Shown: positions 5,099 through 5,782 of the stretch, piece after piece
Layout of the letters: each line of letters starts with the position of its first letter
Position numbering within the stretch: the stretch's first letter is position 1
DNA from: JALOAD01 sp023228995 [NCBI: Candidatus Muiribacterium halophilum]
GTDB lineage: Bacteria; Muiribacteriota; Muiribacteriia; Muiribacteriales
Reading direction: 5' to 3'
DNA length: 5,782 nt
NCBI GenBank assembly: GCA_023228995.1
Contig: JALOAD010000100.1
Location: 1-5,782, forward strand
Translations under genes and position numbers: made by a program
Notes under the pieces: generated by a model
Seen by the model: only the letters and a program-made list of their open reading frames with translations
Told to the model about the DNA's origin: nothing
Database searches by the model: none

Positions 5099-5782
5099 TT
5101 AAATTTTTTTATTGTTTTTTAAGTAATCTTGAATAATTCTTATTGGGAAACCTTGCCACGCATGTGAATGACTTTCTATATCATCATAACCTTCGAAAAA
5201 TGTTAGATTTCCTTTTTTAATCATTGGTAACCAACCTTTTTCATATTCAAATAAATACTTATAAATTAAATCAATTTTATTATGTTGTTGTAAAACTTTT
5301 AAAGTGCTTCTTCCGAGTATTACACTTGAGCCAAACTTACATTTTTCAATAAATGCTATTACTTTATCTTTTTCATCCTCTTTAAAAACATTTGATAACA
5401 ATCCTAAAGCATTTACCCCTTGATGATACTTATTTCCTGGGTATGAATCTATTAATAAACCATCAATAATTAAATTCTTTCTAACAGCTTTATATAAGCT
5501 ATCATAATTATCTTGATAGTATTTATAATCTTGTTTCAATTGTTTTAAAAAATAAATGCTGTTTTTAATTCCATTTAAAGCTAACAGATTATAAACAGTC
5601 AAATAATTACCATCATGATTTACTGTTGGGTAAGGCCAATCACTTATATGCCAGTTATTAGTTTTCTTTAAGAGGCCGTTTGAGTCTTTTAAAGAAAGCG
5701 AATAATTGATTACTTTTAAGGCCGTGTTTAAGTATTTTTTTAATACTTCTTTGTCTTTGTCTATTTCATATCTTCTTTTTAA
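5099..5782 (-). CDS. Six-hairpin glycosidase, GH78 (alpha-L-rhamnosidase)-like, C-terminal part, truncated by window edge
   Basis: The frame is open from the right edge to TAA at 5101-5099: 227 residues, with the N-terminal part outside the window. An internal TTG at 5602 is not the start, because the frame continues upstream with conserved sequence (TNNWHISDWPYPTVNHDGNY). Features of the alpha/alpha-toroid of GH78-like enzymes are the DWP segment, a helix-rich middle, GLLIDSYPGNKYHQGVNALG, and the C-terminal LTFFEGYDDIESHSHAW. The glutamate of FFE (codon 5192-5194) aligns with the position of the catalytic base Glu in GH78, and HSHAWQGFP matches the HAWSA-P motif. The family usually carries a beta-sandwich after this point, but here the protein ends about 18 residues past HSHAW, so that domain is absent. 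The enzyme would hydrolyse plant or bacterial rhamnosides or a related glycoside; the substrate is not determinable. No terminator was seen directly after the stop. Confidence 0.7.
   Translation of the reverse strand, partial: LKRRYEIDKDKEVLKKYLNTALKVINYSLSLKDSNGLLKKTNNWHISDWPYPTVNHDGNYLTVYNLLALNGIKNSIYFLKQLKQDYKYYQDNYDSLYKAVRKNLIIDGLLIDSYPGNKYHQGVNALGLLSNVFKEDEKDKVIAFIEKCKFGSSVILGRSTLKVLQQHNKIDLIYKYLFEYEKGWLPMIKKGNLTFFEGYDDIESHSHAWQGFPIRIIQDYLKNNKKI

Noticed and set aside
5099-5602. Glycosidase start at the TTG of 5602
   Set aside because: The frame runs on to the right edge with conserved family sequence, and no ribosome site precedes the TTG, so it is an internal codon.

Overview
The window is very AT-rich DNA from what is probably a low-GC Gram-positive lineage (Bacillota, or a relative of the mollicutes that keeps the standard code). 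Shine-Dalgarno sites are strong and purine-rich, genes are tightly packed, and codon use is A/T-biased. Every tryptophan I checked is TGG, and no TGA occurs inside the roughly 1,480 sense codons, which argues against the Mycoplasma code. The genus cannot be fixed from the sequence.

Layout, left to right. (1) 1-530, minus: N-terminal part of an AAA15/RloA-type ATPase with a clear Walker A, running off the left edge. (2) 531-838: divergent control region with a good promoter for the ATPase, three TTGCAA hexamers and a small palindrome before the rightward gene. (3) 839-1630, plus: sce7726-family protein with PD-(D/E)XK nuclease-like residues. (4) 1632-4106, minus: a compact three-gene operon read as higB-like toxin, HigA antitoxin fused to an ImmA/IrrE (M78) metallopeptidase, then an sce7725-family protein. 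The sce7725 and sce7726 genes meet tail to tail with one base between their stop codons. (5) 4107-5098: about 1 kb without an intact gene. It holds the TA promoter, a promoter-terminator pair that may bracket a ~144-nt structured RNA (4513-4656), several small palindromes and a possible decayed reading frame (4731-4970, minus). (6) 5099-5782, minus: C-terminal part of a six-hairpin, GH78/alpha-L-rhamnosidase-like glycosidase, running off the right edge and ending soon after the catalytic barrel.

Interpretation. Segments 1-4 look like a defence or genome-stability island. It combines an AAA15 ATPase, a nuclease-like sce7726 protein with its usual companion sce7725, and a toxin-antitoxin module whose antitoxin carries a possible stress-responsive protease domain. 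The most unusual points are that sce7725 is the third gene of a TA operon while sce7726 faces it with no room for a terminator, that the toxin start has an apparent -1 frame conflict, and that a candidate small RNA lies upstream of the module. A joint function for the island is inference; the family calls are recognised from sequence motifs without a database search.
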